Source: Clostridium novyi NT (GTDB lineage Bacteria > Bacillota > Clostridia > Clostridiales > Clostridiaceae). From it: a stretch of 64,000 nucleotides of DNA. The notes beneath the pieces were generated by a model. That model worked only from the letters and a program-made list of their open reading frames with translations, ran no database searches and was not told where the DNA came from. The translations under genes were made by a program, and so were the position numbers. Location: NCBI RefSeq assembly GCF_000014125.1, contig NC_008593.1, positions 2,356,001 to 2,420,000 of the forward strand, given 5' to 3'. How positions within the stretch are numbered: the first letter of the stretch is position 1; every line of letters begins with the position of its first letter. Shown here piece by piece: positions 44,401-54,080 of the stretch.

Positions 44401-44436
44401 AAGAATAGGTAATCCCTTTTGGAATTACCTATTCTT
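44401..44436. terminator. Bidirectional terminator between the MATE gene and thrB
   Basis: AAGAATAGGTAAT pairs perfectly with ATTACCTATTCTT around a 10-base loop; overlaps the thrB stop codon region. Confidence 0.85.
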
Positions 44437-45324
44437 TATAATCTCTGCCCCTGTAAAGTTAGGCTTTAATAAATGTACTGTCCACTCATCCTCTAAAGTA
44501 TCTAAAAAGTTCTTCATTCTATCATAAAATTCATTGTTGTCTTTATCTATAAAGGCTATTAAGGTTGAACCTGACCCACTTATAAATTCTGCAAGAGAGC
44601 CAAATTCATAAGCTTTTTTAAATATATCATCAATATTTCTAATTAAAGCCCCTCTATATTTTTGATGTATTTTATCTTGCATACATAATCTTAATTTTTC
44701 TATCTCTCCATTGTTCATAACATTTACTAACATTGCAGCCCTAGATATGTTAAATACACATTCTTCTCTTGTATAACTATCTGGTAGAACCCCTCTAGCC
44801 TCTTCCGTACCTAGTTTATAATTAGGTATCATTACAAAAGCTCTTAATCTATCAGGAACTGTTACATTAGAATATATTACATTATCCTTGTCCATTATAG
44901 AAACAGTCATTCCTCCAACAATTGCAGGAACTACATTATCAGGATGTCCTTCTATACTTACAGCCTCTTTTATTATTTCATCAAAAGACATAACATTTCC
45001 CATTATAGAATTTGCAGCAAAAATTCCTCCTACTATACATGTAGCACTACTTCCAAGCCCTCTTGACATAGGTACATCACACTTAGATAAATTTATTCTA
45101 AATCCTTTGTATTTATAATTATGCTTATTTAATGTGTTTAAAAATGTTGTATATATTAAGTTTTCTGCTAGTGGAATTTCTGATAGCTCTCCTTCTTGTA
45201 ACATTTCAAATCCAGATTCTATTTCTTCTACCGTTATTTCATTATAAATATCAAGAGCCATTCCAAAACTATCAAATCCAGGTCCCATATTTGCAGTTGT
45301 TCCTGGCACTTTTACTTTAATCAT
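44425..45324 (-). CDS. thrB: Homoserine kinase
   Basis: This 299-residue GHMP kinase phosphorylates homoserine for threonine synthesis. Motifs are VPGTTANMGPGFDSFGMALD at the N-terminus, the P-loop SRGLGSSATCIVGG and C-terminal SGSGSTLIAFID. RBS GGGGAG precedes the ATG. Its pathway partners hom and thrC are not in the window, and no amino-acid-responsive leader was seen in the 200 bp upstream. Confidence 0.95.
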   Translation of the reverse strand: MIKVKVPGTTANMGPGFDSFGMALDIYNEITVEEIESGFEMLQEGELSEIPLAENLIYTTFLNTLNKHNYKYKGFRINLSKCDVPMSRGLGSSATCIVGGIFAANSIMGNVMSFDEIIKEAVSIEGHPDNVVPAIVGGMTVSIMDKDNVIYSNVTVPDRLRAFVMIPNYKLGTEEARGVLPDSYTREECVFNISRAAMLVNVMNNGEIEKLRLCMQDKIHQKYRGALIRNIDDIFKKAYEFGSLAEFISGSGSTLIAFIDKDNNEFYDRMKNFLDTLEDEWTVHLLKPNFTGAEIIKNR

Positions 45325-45488
45325 ATATGTACACTCCCCTTTAATGAGTAAATTCCTAAACGTATTTTTGTATGTGTATAAACTACACTTGTATGTATAA
45401 AAGATAATTTATCTAATAATAACATATTATTACGATGTTTTCAAACAATTGGAATATAACATATTTAAAGTAATTTTCACTATAAACA

Positions 45489-45529
45489 AAATAGGAATTA
45501 ACTAGGTTATCCCTAATTAATTCCTATTT
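45489..45529 (-). terminator. Terminator after the 64-residue protein gene
   Basis: AAATAGGAATTAA and TTAATTCCTATTT pair around a loop of about 14 bases, immediately downstream of the stop at 45528 on the minus strand. Confidence 0.75.
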
Positions 45530-45722
45530 AATGATTAATAATTTTGTTCTTTTCATAATATACTAAGCTGCGAATAAATTCTGAAGTTACTCCAACTGTT
45601 AATCCTAATGCTAGAAATAGCATCATATTACCAAATACAGATCCAAAACAAGCTCCTAAACAAGCTCCAAGTCCTGCTTTTTCAAACAAGGAATCTGTAT
45701 CTTGAAATAATATTTTCTTCAT
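45528..45722 (-). CDS. Small Gly-rich membrane protein
   Basis: This 64-residue protein has GAGGGG before its ATG. The middle (AGLGACLGACFGSVFGNMM) is Gly/Ala/Cys-rich and continues into LFLALGLTVGV, forming one or two membrane helices. The style resembles Gly-zipper peptides; no family is recognised. It has its own terminator and ribosome site, so it is probably real. It lies between thrB and spmB. Confidence 0.6.
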   Translation of the reverse strand: MKKILFQDTDSLFEKAGLGACLGACFGSVFGNMMLFLALGLTVGVTSEFIRSLVYYEKNKIINH

Positions 45723-45832
45723 TTATTATCCCCTCTTTATATGTATTTTTTACATTTTCATCTATATTTATTATATATAATATTTTATTTAAAAAGGTTT
45801 CATAACTGTAACATTTAGTATTCAATTTTTGT

Positions 45833-46357
45833 CTATTTTACAAATATTCTACTAGCTATTATAACTGCCGCTATTACTGCTGTTAAATCTGCCATTACAG
45901 CTGCCCATACAGTATGTCTTATCTTTTTAATATTTATAGACCCGAAGTAAACAGTAAGTGTATAAAAGATTGTTTCGGTAGAACCTATTATTATAGACGC
46001 TACAAGTCCAATATATGTATCAGCTCCGTATTGATTTAATATGTCCATAAATACTCCTTGTGCTCCACTACCTGATAGTGGTTTTACCATAACAAGAGGA
46101 ACAACTTCTGGTGGAAGTCCAATAAATTTAACTACTGGTCTTACAAAATTTATAAAGTATCCTAAAGCTCCAGAACCTCTAAATACTCCAACAGCTAATA
46201 ACATTGCTAAAAGATAAGGATATATGTTTACGCATAACTTTAGTCCATCCTTTGCTCCTTCTATAAAACATTCATATATTTTAACACCTTTTATCATGCC
46301 ATATATGACAATAAATCCGATTAATATAGGTACTATAGATATTATAAAGTATTTCAA
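45833..46357 (-). CDS. spmB: Spore maturation protein B
   Basis: This 174-residue polytopic membrane protein of the nucleoside-recognition (Gate) domain family has AMLLAVGVFRGSGALGYF and VKPLSGSGAQGVFMDILNQYG, diagnostic of SpmB. With SpmA it promotes spore core dehydration in Bacillus. RBS GGGGG precedes the ATG. It begins 23 bp after spmA stops, forming the normal spmA-spmB operon. Confidence 0.93.
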   Translation of the reverse strand: MKYFIISIVPILIGFIVIYGMIKGVKIYECFIEGAKDGLKLCVNIYPYLLAMLLAVGVFRGSGALGYFINFVRPVVKFIGLPPEVVPLVMVKPLSGSGAQGVFMDILNQYGADTYIGLVASIIIGSTETIFYTLTVYFGSINIKKIRHTVWAAVMADLTAVIAAVIIASRIFVK

Positions 46358-46380
46358 TTTTTTACCCCCTTATTCAAGTA

Positions 46381-46956
46381 TCAAAAAAACTTTTCTAAAA
46401 TCTTGCAATAAACAACGCCCATAATAGCTGCAATTCCAGTTGTCATTATAGCTGGCAGGATTATAACACCTGGATTTTGAGATCCACAGGCTGCCCTCAT
46501 TGAAATTACAGAGGTTGGTACAAGTTGAATACAAGCTGCATTTAACACCAAAAATAACGCCATATCATTTGTTGCTGTATCTTTTTTAGGGTTAAGTTTT
46601 TGTAGTTCTTCCATTGTTTTAATTCCAAATGGGGTTGCCGCATTAGAAAGTCCAAGCATATTAGATGTTAAATTCATTATCATACTTCCCATAGCATCCT
46701 TGCTTTTTGATGCATCCTTAAATAAAAATCTAAGTAATGGCTTTAATGGAATTGCAAGTTTTTCTGTAATGCCACTTTTTTGTGCTATCTTCATAACACC
46801 ACACCAAAGGCTCATCATTCCAACAAGTCCAATTACAAGCTTAACTGATGATTGGGTAGAACTTATTATTGATTTTGATAAAACTTCTCCATTTCCAGTA
46901 GCTAGTCCAAAAACTATTCCTATGCCAAGCAGAACAAACCATATAATATTTATCAT
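46381..46956 (-). CDS. spmA: Spore maturation protein A
   Basis: This 191-residue membrane protein shows the SpmA hallmarks LVGMMSLWCGVMKIAQKSG and MNLTSNMLGLSNAATPFGIKTMEELQ. It is the first gene of spmAB, preceded by GAGGTGAT. The pair confirms a sporulating host. About 260 bp of upstream DNA contains the terminator of the rib operon, which reads in the same direction, but no clear sporulation-sigma promoter was found by eye. Confidence 0.93.
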   Translation of the reverse strand: MINIIWFVLLGIGIVFGLATGNGEVLSKSIISSTQSSVKLVIGLVGMMSLWCGVMKIAQKSGITEKLAIPLKPLLRFLFKDASKSKDAMGSMIMNLTSNMLGLSNAATPFGIKTMEELQKLNPKKDTATNDMALFLVLNAACIQLVPTSVISMRAACGSQNPGVIILPAIMTTGIAAIMGVVYCKILEKFF

Positions 46957-47064
46957 CTATTATCACCTCATTTACCCATATACTTTTCTATTTAATATAT
47001 ATGAGGGGTTGTCTAAATCTATAACAAAAGTTTATATTTATTTGCACCTATACTTAAACACAAT

Positions 47065-47108
47065 AAAAATAGCCTAAACTATTTTAGAAAAATAATTTAG
47101 ACTATTTT
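47065..47108 (-). terminator. Terminator of the rib operon
   Basis: AAAATAG-CTAAA pairs with TTTAG-CTATTTT with single mismatches, about 110 bp after the ribH stop on the minus strand. Confidence 0.6.
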
Positions 47109-47216
47109 TATCACTTATTCTAATTTTTAATTACACTTTTATAAATCTAGGATGTTAATCTATATATTTTAAAAAATTATAATACAATTTTTATGTTTAT
47201 AATATCTTACCTTATA

Positions 47217-47678
47217 CTATATTTCACTTAGTAAGTTAGCCATTTCAATTGCAGTTACCGCTGCTTCATAGCCCTTGTTTCCAGCCTTTGTTCCTGCTCT
47301 TTCTATAGCTTGTTCTATATTATCTGTTGTAAGCACTCCAAAGATTACTGGAACTTCTGTATCTAATGATACATTTGCAATTCCCTTTGATACTTCACTT
47401 GATACATAATCAAAGTGTGCTGTAGAACCTTTTATAACTGCACCTAAACATATTACTGAATCATACTTTTTAGTTTTAGCCATTTTCTTAGCAACTAGAG
47501 GTATTTCAAATGCTCCCGGTACCCAAGAAATTTCTATTTCATCTTCTTTTACTCCATGACGTTTTAGGGCATCTAACGCACCTGATAATAATTTACTTCC
47601 TATAAATTCATTAAATCTACCTACTACTATTCCATATTTCTTTCCTTCTGATATTAAATTTCCTTCATATACTCTCAT
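47217..47678 (-). CDS. ribH: 6,7-dimethyl-8-ribityllumazine synthase
   Basis: This 153-residue lumazine synthase catalyses the penultimate step of riboflavin synthesis. Motifs are [37 protein letters not shown] and [18 protein letters not shown] with the catalytic His. AGGAGG lies eight bases before the ATG at 47678; the ten upstream codons overlapping ribBA are rejected. Last gene of ribD-ribE-ribBA-ribH. Confidence 0.96.
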   Translation of the reverse strand: MRVYEGNLISEGKKYGIVVGRFNEFIGSKLLSGALDALKRHGVKEDEIEISWVPGAFEIPLVAKKMAKTKKYDSVICLGAVIKGSTAHFDYVSSEVSKGIANVSLDTEVPVIFGVLTTDNIEQAIERAGTKAGNKGYEAAVTAIEMANLLSEI

Positions 47679-47682
47679 ATTA

Positions 47683-48927
47683 TTATGCCTCCTTGATTGA
47701 TTTATCATATTTTTTTATGTTTTTAAAGTTTAGAATGTGTCCCATTCTCTCCTTTTTAGTTCTTAAATAAAATTCATTTTTCTTGTTACATTCTATTTCT
47801 ATTGGAACTCTTTCTACAATTTCAATTCCATACCCTGATATTCCTGATACCTTTTTAGGATTGTTTGTCATAAGTCTTACTTTTTCAACTCCTAAATCTT
47901 TAAGAATTTGAGCTCCTATTCCATAATCTCTTAAATCCTCTGGGAATCCTAAAGCTAAGTTGGCATCAACAGTGTCCATTCCATTGTCTTGTAGCTTATA
48001 TGCTTTTATTTTGTTTATTAAACCTATGCCACGACCTTCTTGTCTCATGTATAGTAATGCTCCACGACCTTCTTTGTTTATTTGTCTTAATGCTTGTGCT
48101 AATTGATCTCCACAATCACATCTTAATGAACCTAATACATCTCCTGTTAAGCATTCAGAATGAACTCTAATTAAAACTGGTTCTCCGTTTTTTATATCTC
48201 CTTTTACTAATGCTACATGTTCTTTTCCTGTTAATTTGTCCTCATAACCTATAATTTCAAATTCACCATATTTAGTTGGAAGACTTGCACTTCCTTGTCT
48301 TTCAATAAAGCTTTCTGTCTTTCTTCTATACTCAATTAAATCTGCTATAGTTACTATTTTTAAATTATGTACCTTTACATATTTCATAAGATCAGGTACT
48401 CTTGCCATTGTTCCATCTTCATTCATAATTTCACAAATAGTTCCTGCTGGAGTTAGTCCTGCTAATGTTGCAAGGTCTACAGCAGCTTCTGTATGTCCTG
48501 CTCTTTTTAGCACTCCACCTTTTCTAGCTCTTAGTGGGAATATGTGTCCTGGTCTTTGAAAGTCTTTAGCTTTAGCTCCTTTTTCTACAGCTTTTGTTAT
48601 TGTTAACGCTCTTTCAAATGCTGAAATACCTGTAGTTGTTTCAACTGAATCTATAGAAACTGTAAATGCTGTCTCCTTAGTATCTGTATTGTTTATTACC
48701 ATTTGGTATAAGTCTAATTCCTTAAGCTTTTCTTCTGTCATTGGCATACATATAAGTCCTCTTGCATACTTTGCCATAAAATTAATAGCTTCTGGGGTAA
48801 CCTTTTCAGCAGCCATTAAAAGGTCTCCCTCATTTTCTCTATCTTCATCATCAACTACAACAACCATTTTCCCATTTTTAATATCTTCTATAGCTTCCTC
48901 AATAGTATTAAATTTAAATTGTTCCAT
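47683..48927 (-). CDS. ribBA: Bifunctional 3,4-dihydroxy-2-butanone 4-phosphate synthase / GTP cyclohydrolase II
   Basis: This 414-residue protein is a fusion. The N-terminal ~200 residues are DHBP synthase ([35 protein letters not shown] with catalytic His/Arg). The remainder is GTP cyclohydrolase II, with zinc cysteines in [20 protein letters not shown], catalytic RQEGRGIGL and NPKKV motifs. Both halves look intact. It provides the two precursors for lumazine. RBS GGAGG; gap to ribE is 13 bp. Confidence 0.97.
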   Translation of the reverse strand: MEQFKFNTIEEAIEDIKNGKMVVVVDDEDRENEGDLLMAAEKVTPEAINFMAKYARGLICMPMTEEKLKELDLYQMVINNTDTKETAFTVSIDSVETTTGISAFERALTITKAVEKGAKAKDFQRPGHIFPLRARKGGVLKRAGHTEAAVDLATLAGLTPAGTICEIMNEDGTMARVPDLMKYVKVHNLKIVTIADLIEYRRKTESFIERQGSASLPTKYGEFEIIGYEDKLTGKEHVALVKGDIKNGEPVLIRVHSECLTGDVLGSLRCDCGDQLAQALRQINKEGRGALLYMRQEGRGIGLINKIKAYKLQDNGMDTVDANLALGFPEDLRDYGIGAQILKDLGVEKVRLMTNNPKKVSGISGYGIEIVERVPIEIECNKKNEFYLRTKKERMGHILNFKNIKKYDKSIKEA

Positions 48928-48940
48928 TTCTATTCCTCCC

Positions 48941-49582
48941 TTAAAAAAATCCGTTTTCTTTTAAAAAATCTATATCAATTGTCTTTTTCTTTTCTTGTAC
49001 CATTAAAAGCTTTTTAATATACTTTGCAATAACGTCACATTCTAAATTAACTTTGTTGCCTGTCTTTTTACTTGTGAGTATTGTCTCACTTTGAGTATGC
49101 GGTATTATACAAACTTTAAAAATATAATCATCCACATATGCAACAGTAAGACTTACCCCATCAATTGTTATTGACCCCTTAAAAACTATACTTTTTAAAA
49201 TATCATTACTTGTTTCTATGCTTATCCATATAGCGTTGCCTTCATTTGAAAATTCCTTTATTACCCCAACACCATCAATATGTCCGCTAACTATATGTCC
49301 TCCAAATCTTCCCCCGAGTGCAAGGGCTCTTTCTAAATTAACTTTATCCCCCTTTTTTAATTCCCCAAGATTACTTCGTCTTAGAGTTTCTCCCATAACA
49401 TCTACAGTAAAACTTTTACTATCATATTCTGTTACAGTAAGACATACTCCATTTGTACATATGCTATCTCCCAAATTCACATCTTCTAAAACCTTATTTG
49501 CATCTATTTTTATTCTTGCATTTTCACGATTTTGAAATATTGAGTTTATTGTTCCTATTTCCTCTACTATTCCTGTGAACAT
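48941..49582 (-). CDS. ribE: Riboflavin synthase, alpha subunit
   Basis: This 213-residue enzyme has two lumazine-binding repeats. The first begins [12 protein letters not shown] and contains [11 protein letters not shown] and the second contains [13 protein letters not shown] and [10 protein letters not shown]. It dismutates two lumazines to riboflavin. The start overlaps the ribD end by 16 bp, so translation is coupled. Confidence 0.96.
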   Translation of the reverse strand: MFTGIVEEIGTINSIFQNRENARIKIDANKVLEDVNLGDSICTNGVCLTVTEYDSKSFTVDVMGETLRRSNLGELKKGDKVNLERALALGGRFGGHIVSGHIDGVGVIKEFSNEGNAIWISIETSNDILKSIVFKGSITIDGVSLTVAYVDDYIFKVCIIPHTQSETILTSKKTGNKVNLECDVIAKYIKKLLMVQEKKKTIDIDFLKENGFF

Positions 49583-50685
49583 ACCTTATTCTCCTTTTTA
49601 ACATATCCTTCTATAACCACATCTTCTTGAAAATTTGATATTTCTATATCATGAAGAGTTACGGCATCACTTATCTTTTTTATACCCTCTCCAGCCACTG
49701 AAGTTTTAGCATCTTGTCCACCTATTATTTTAGGAGCTATGAAAGAAATTACTTTATCAACTATTCCCTCATTTAAAGCCGAATAATTAAGAGTGCCTCC
49801 CCCTTCTAATAAGATGCTATCTATATTCATTTTTCCAAGTTCAATTACTAAAAATTTAAGATCAACTTTTCCATTTTTTATTGGAGTTATTATTACTTCT
49901 GCTCCCTTTTTCTTTATTTCTTCTATTTTTAGTTTATCTGCAAGTTTAGTTGTGGCTATAATGGTTTTTTCTTTAGAATCTAAGTTAAGAACCTTAGAAT
50001 TTAGTGGTATTCTTCCTTTACTGTCCACAATTATTCTAGTTGCATCTCGTCCAGTCTTTTCTTTTAGTCTAGTTGTAAGACTTGGATCATCTTTAAGCAC
50101 TGTTCCTATACCCACCATAATTCCAGCAACTCTATGACGTATTTCATGAACGTATTCTCTTGAAAGTTCATTACTTATCCATTTTGAATCTCCCATTACT
50201 GTTGCAATCTTTCCATCTAATGTCATGGCCGTTTTTAAAATACAAAACGGCTCTTTTGTTGTAATATATTTTATAAAAATCTCATTTATCTTTTTTATTT
50301 CTTCTTCAAATACTCCTACAATAACCTTGATTCCATTTTCCTTTAAAATATTAATTCCTCTACCTGCTACTAGTTCGTTTGGATCTCTCATTCCAACTAT
50401 TACTTCTTTGATTCCACTTTTAACAATGGTATTTGCACAAGGTGGAGTTTTTCCATAATGGGAACATGGCTCTAATGTTACATACATAGTTGCCCCAGTA
50501 ACATCTTCTGTTGCATTTTTTAATGCGTTCACTTCTGCATGAGCTCCTCCAAAACGCTCATGATAACCTTGTCCTATAATCTTGTTATCCTTTACAATAA
50601 CAGCTCCAACTAATGGATTTGGATATGTATATCCTACACCTAGTTTTGATAACTCAATTGCTTTTTTCATAAATTTGAGTTCCAC
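49567..50685 (-). CDS. ribD: Bifunctional diaminohydroxyphosphoribosylaminopyrimidine deaminase / reductase
   Basis: This 372-residue protein has an N-terminal cytidine-deaminase-like domain with zinc ligands HAE (GAHAEVNAL) and PCSHYGKTPPC, and a C-terminal reductase domain (KTAMTLDGKIA, LLEGGGTLN). The upstream ATG at 50700 overlaps the GGGAGGTGA ribosome site; a GTG at 50685, four bases after it, gives a start (VELKFMKKAIELSK) that aligns with RibD families. First gene of the operon under the FMN riboswitch. Confidence 0.95.
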   Translation of the reverse strand: MELKFMKKAIELSKLGVGYTYPNPLVGAVIVKDNKIIGQGYHERFGGAHAEVNALKNATEDVTGATMYVTLEPCSHYGKTPPCANTIVKSGIKEVIVGMRDPNELVAGRGINILKENGIKVIVGVFEEEIKKINEIFIKYITTKEPFCILKTAMTLDGKIATVMGDSKWISNELSREYVHEIRHRVAGIMVGIGTVLKDDPSLTTRLKEKTGRDATRIIVDSKGRIPLNSKVLNLDSKEKTIIATTKLADKLKIEEIKKKGAEVIITPIKNGKVDLKFLVIELGKMNIDSILLEGGGTLNYSALNEGIVDKVISFIAPKIIGGQDAKTSVAGEGIKKISDAVTLHDIEISNFQEDVVIEGYVKKENKVCSQE

Positions 50686-50844
50686 TAAATCACCTCCCAT
50701 AAGGCAATATTTAATTGTCTATATAATATCTATTTTTTATTTTCCTAAAGGGATTTTAAACATTAAGAGAATTTTCTGATTAACAAACTTGCTATTTAAA
50801 GAATATTCTGTAAGATTTGTTTTTTAGATTTATTAAAAAATTAA

Positions 50845-50874
50845 GCCCTGAAAATTAAAACTAATTTTCAGGGC
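50845..50874 (-). terminator. Riboswitch-controlled terminator before ribD
   Basis: GCCCTGAAAATTA pairs perfectly with TAATTTTCAGGGC around GTTT, and is followed on the minus strand by TTAATTTTTT. It lies between the FMN aptamer and ribD and would form when FMN is bound. Part of its stem (CCTGA/TCAGG) also recurs at the aptamer 5' end. Confidence 0.88.
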
Positions 50875-50971
50875 ATGTTATATTCTACAAAATTATTAAA
50901 ATAAATCTTTATTTACTAATAAAGATCATAGCAAATAAAAGCATTTATCCTAACTTTCTTAATAAATTAAT

Positions 50972-51090
50972 CCTATTCTCCCATCCAGACTTTACTGTCG
51001 GTCTTGGAATCTCACCAAATCAACCACTAAAGTGGCTCGCGGACTTTACCGCCGGTCGGGAATTTCACCCTGCCCTGAAGGATTAAATGT
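50972..51090 (-). promoter_or_regulatory. FMN riboswitch (RFN element)
   Basis: On the minus strand all hallmark segments are present: TTCAGGGCAGGGTGAAATTC, CCGACCGGCGGTA, AAGTCCGCGAGCC, TTGGTGAGATTCCAA, ACCGACAGTA and AAGTCTGGATGGGAGA. It sits 290 bp before ribD with a terminator between, so control is by transcription attenuation. The remaining gap sequence (50686-50844 and 51145-51315) shows nothing else recognisable apart from promoters and ribosome sites. Confidence 0.98.
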
Positions 51091-51115
51091 CTCCTTTATT
51101 AACTTGTCTAAATAA

Positions 51116-51144
51116 AATTTATCACTTTTTCACTATATTGTCAA
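51116..51144 (-). promoter_or_regulatory. Sigma-A promoter of the rib operon
   Basis: TTGACA (51144-51139) and TAAATT (51121-51116), 17 bases apart on the minus strand, place the start just upstream of the FMN aptamer. Confidence 0.7.
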
Positions 51145-51315
51145 TACAAATTTTTATTTTTTGCAATTTTTATTTTCACTTATTTCAAATGATAGTATAT
51201 TTGCTTATATTTACTTAACTCTAATCATAAACTTTTATATGGTTTTTTCTTGAAATTATATTTTTTAAATGCTACCATTAAATATATTTATCAATTTAAT
51301 ATTAGGAGGCATCAT

Positions 51316-51558
51316 ATGGTATTACATGATATTATGAAATATATAGAAAGTGAATATAACATCATTAACTCTACTCCTTGTGAAATTTGCGGTGATTCAT
51401 ATGTAGCCGAAAATTTAGAAGTACATATAATAGATAATATTCCTTATAATGTTTGCATTTGTGTTTGTCCAAGTTGTGGACATGAAAAAATATTTAAGTT
51501 CTGCGCACCATTTGTAAATGATGATATTTTTAACGAAGTAAAGAAAAAGTTTAATTAA
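51316..51558 (+). CDS. Small cysteine-rich putative zinc-binding protein
   Basis: This 80-residue protein starts at the ATG at 51316, six bases after AGGAGG; the frame is open 22 codons upstream but without a ribosome site. Cysteines at 22, 25, 47, 49, 51, 54 and 63 include two C-x2-C pairs (PCEICG and CPSCG), a zinc-ribbon arrangement. Function not known. It is a free-standing gene with a strong terminator, between the rib riboswitch and pepT. Confidence 0.75.
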   Translation: MVLHDIMKYIESEYNIINSTPCEICGDSYVAENLEVHIIDNIPYNVCICVCPSCGHEKIFKFCAPFVNDDIFNEVKKKFN

Positions 51559-51598
51559 AAAAAGGCTAAGATTAAAATGTTAATCCTAGCCTTTTTTA
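51557..51598. terminator. Bidirectional terminator between the zinc-ribbon gene and pepT
   Basis: AAAAAAGGCTA-GATTAA pairs with TTAATC-TAGCCTTTTTT (one mismatch). Confidence 0.88.
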
Positions 51599-51612
51599 TT
51601 TTTTATATTTAA

Positions 51613-52836
51613 TTATTTTGAATAAAGCTCTATGATTTTTAAAATTACATCTACAGCTTTGCTCATTGCAAATGTAGGTATAAATTCAAATTTTCCGTGG
51701 AAATTATGTCCACCAGTAAATAAGTTAGGTGTTGGAAGTCCCATAAATGATAATCTTGCACCATCAGTACCACCTCTTATAGGAACTACCTTTGGAACTA
51801 ATCCAACTTCTTCAATTGCCTTAAATGCTGTATCTACGATATGATGTACAGGCTCAACTTTTTCTTTCATGTTGTAATATTGATCATTCATTTGAAGTTC
51901 AACAGTACCTTCACCATATTTACTATTTAAAGTATCTACAACCTTTTGCATTGTAGCTTTTCTTTCTTCGAATTTTTTTCTATCAAAATCTCTTATAATA
52001 TATTGCATTTTAGTTTCTTCAACTGTACCATTAAATGCTACAATATGATAGAAACCTTCATATCCTTCTGTATGTTCTGGCACTTCATTTTCTGGTAACA
52101 TTGAATGAAGTTCGTTACCTACTGTTATTGAATTTATCATTTTATCTTTTGCAGAACCTGGATGAACATTTCTTCCATGTATAGTTAGCTTAACTCCTGC
52201 TGCATTAAAGTTTTCATATTCTAATTCTCCAACAGTTCCGCCATCTACAGTGTATGCAAAATCAGCATTAAACTTTTCAACATCAAAATAATCCGCTCCT
52301 GCACCTATTTCTTCATCTGGAGTAAAGGCAATCTTTACAGTTCCATGTTTTATTTCTGGATGGTTTATTAGATGTTCCATAGCTGTCATAATTTCAGCAA
52401 CTCCGGCTTTATCATCAGCCCCTAAAAGAGTTGTTCCATCTGTTGTTATTAAGGTTTTTCCTATATAATCTTTAATTTCCGGAAAATCTTTAACCTTTAA
52501 AACAATATTTTTTTCCTTGTTAAGTATAATATCTTTTCCATCATAGTTTTCTACAAACTGAGGTTTTACATCCTTGCCACTCATATCTGGTGCTGTGTCC
52601 ATATGTGCTATAAATCCGATTGTAGGAACATGATTTTCTGTATTTGCAGGTAAAGTTGCCATAACATATGCTTTACTATCAACAGATACATCAATCATTC
52701 CCATTTCTTTTAATTCTCTTGCAAGCTCTTTTGCAAGCACCATTTGTCCTTCTGTACTTGGATGTGCATTTGAATCTTCATTTGATTTAGTATCAAAGCT
52801 AATATACTTTAAAAACTTGTTTACTACAGCTTCCAT
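51613..52836 (-). CDS. pepT: Peptidase T (tripeptide aminopeptidase)
   Basis: This 407-residue M20 metallopeptidase releases N-terminal residues from tripeptides. Metal ligands and catalytic residues are in [49 protein letters not shown] and the C-terminal HNFHGKFEF. Length is standard. The RBS AAGGAGAG is upstream. Cytoplasmic, probably feeding amino-acid fermentation. Confidence 0.96.
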   Translation of the reverse strand: MEAVVNKFLKYISFDTKSNEDSNAHPSTEGQMVLAKELARELKEMGMIDVSVDSKAYVMATLPANTENHVPTIGFIAHMDTAPDMSGKDVKPQFVENYDGKDIILNKEKNIVLKVKDFPEIKDYIGKTLITTDGTTLLGADDKAGVAEIMTAMEHLINHPEIKHGTVKIAFTPDEEIGAGADYFDVEKFNADFAYTVDGGTVGELEYENFNAAGVKLTIHGRNVHPGSAKDKMINSITVGNELHSMLPENEVPEHTEGYEGFYHIVAFNGTVEETKMQYIIRDFDRKKFEERKATMQKVVDTLNSKYGEGTVELQMNDQYYNMKEKVEPVHHIVDTAFKAIEEVGLVPKVVPIRGGTDGARLSFMGLPTPNLFTGGHNFHGKFEFIPTFAMSKAVDVILKIIELYSK

Positions 52837-52936
52837 TTACGCATCTCTCCTTATATAAATTTATAATATCCTAAAGCTTTTATCCTAATATTAATTATAA
52901 TAAGCTTTAATAAATTTACAACCAGGAATCTCCATT

Positions 52937-53872
52937 CTATTGTTTTAAAACATTTACTGTTATCTTTTCTTTTGCAGAAACGGGAACATACTCAGCACCC
53001 TTGCTTGGATCTTTAAACATTATCTTTATTTTTCCTTCATATTCACTATCCAGTTCTTCCGTTTTAATCATTTTATTTTCTTGCCCTATTGTTATAGTAC
53101 CCTTTTCCTTTCCCTTAATATCTTCATAACTTATTTCTACATCGTCCGCTTTAACAGGCTGTGCTGATTCTCTTTTCTTTATTTCTCCATTAACAATAAT
53201 ATCAGTGGTTCCTTCTTTACGCTCTTTTAAAGTATATTTCTCATCTACGTCCACTGGTAAATTAGCTAATACTTTATTTGTTTTTTCCCATTTATCTCCA
53301 GTATCAACTTTTTTATCAGAATAAAATCCTATTATTCTTTGTATTTTTTCTTCTAAAACTTCTTCTGAAAGTTCTTTTTTTATAAAATTTTTAATTAGTT
53401 CCTTTTTCTTTGGATCCTGTTCTTCTTTTAAAACAGCATTTCCTATATCATCAATTCCCATAACCTTTTCCACTTTACCGTTTTCCGTTAACTTAACCTT
53501 AAAACTTTTTCCTAAAAATTTAGAGTATATTGACTTGTCTCCCTCTAAAAATATACCTATATCTGATAAATATTTTTTCAAATAATCTTTTCCTTTAATA
53601 TAAGCATCAATATCAATAGAATCAATTGTTACTTTTATTTCCATATCCTTAGCATTATTTACATCATTTACACTACACAAAAATGCTTCTCTGCTCTTTA
53701 ATTCTATAGACTCACTTGATGGTCCTTTAAAACTTCTATCACCATCAATTTGCATTCTAAAAGCTTCTCCTTTTTTTAGTTCTAATGTCATTTTTTTTGA
53801 CATTTTAACACATCCCGATAAAATACTACATAAATATACCATTAAAATTAAAAATATAAGTTTTTTCTTCAA
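52937..53872 (-). CDS. Lipoprotein, DUF6263-like
   Basis: This 311-residue protein starts at the TTG at 53872, five bases after GGAGGGG; an ATG six codons earlier overlaps the ribosome site. The signal peptide ends at lipobox LSGC. The mature part (EAFRMQIDGD, VDTGDKWEKTNKVLANLPVDVDEKYTL, ITIGQENKMIKTEELDSEYEGKI) is beta-rich and resembles the DUF6263 family of exported proteins. Function unknown. The 200 bp upstream to the divergent kinase gene is AT-rich with an inverted TTCTAGTGCTAGAA at 53995-54008. Confidence 0.7.
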   Translation of the reverse strand: MKKKLIFLILMVYLCSILSGCVKMSKKMTLELKKGEAFRMQIDGDRSFKGPSSESIELKSREAFLCSVNDVNNAKDMEIKVTIDSIDIDAYIKGKDYLKKYLSDIGIFLEGDKSIYSKFLGKSFKVKLTENGKVEKVMGIDDIGNAVLKEEQDPKKKELIKNFIKKELSEEVLEEKIQRIIGFYSDKKVDTGDKWEKTNKVLANLPVDVDEKYTLKERKEGTTDIIVNGEIKKRESAQPVKADDVEISYEDIKGKEKGTITIGQENKMIKTEELDSEYEGKIKIMFKDPSKGAEYVPVSAKEKITVNVLKQ

Positions 53873-54080
53873 AAAATCCCCTCCTATCATAACTATTCTT
53901 AATATATTATTAACTTTTATAAAAATTTTATTGATTTTTAATTATATTTTTAAAAATATTTAATTTTAATAATTTAATTATTGAAATCTCATAATTCTAG
54001 TGCTAGAATTATCACATATTTACAATTTTATTTTTTTGTAAATATGACAAAAATTTATTGTTTTATGGAGATTTCAGTTA

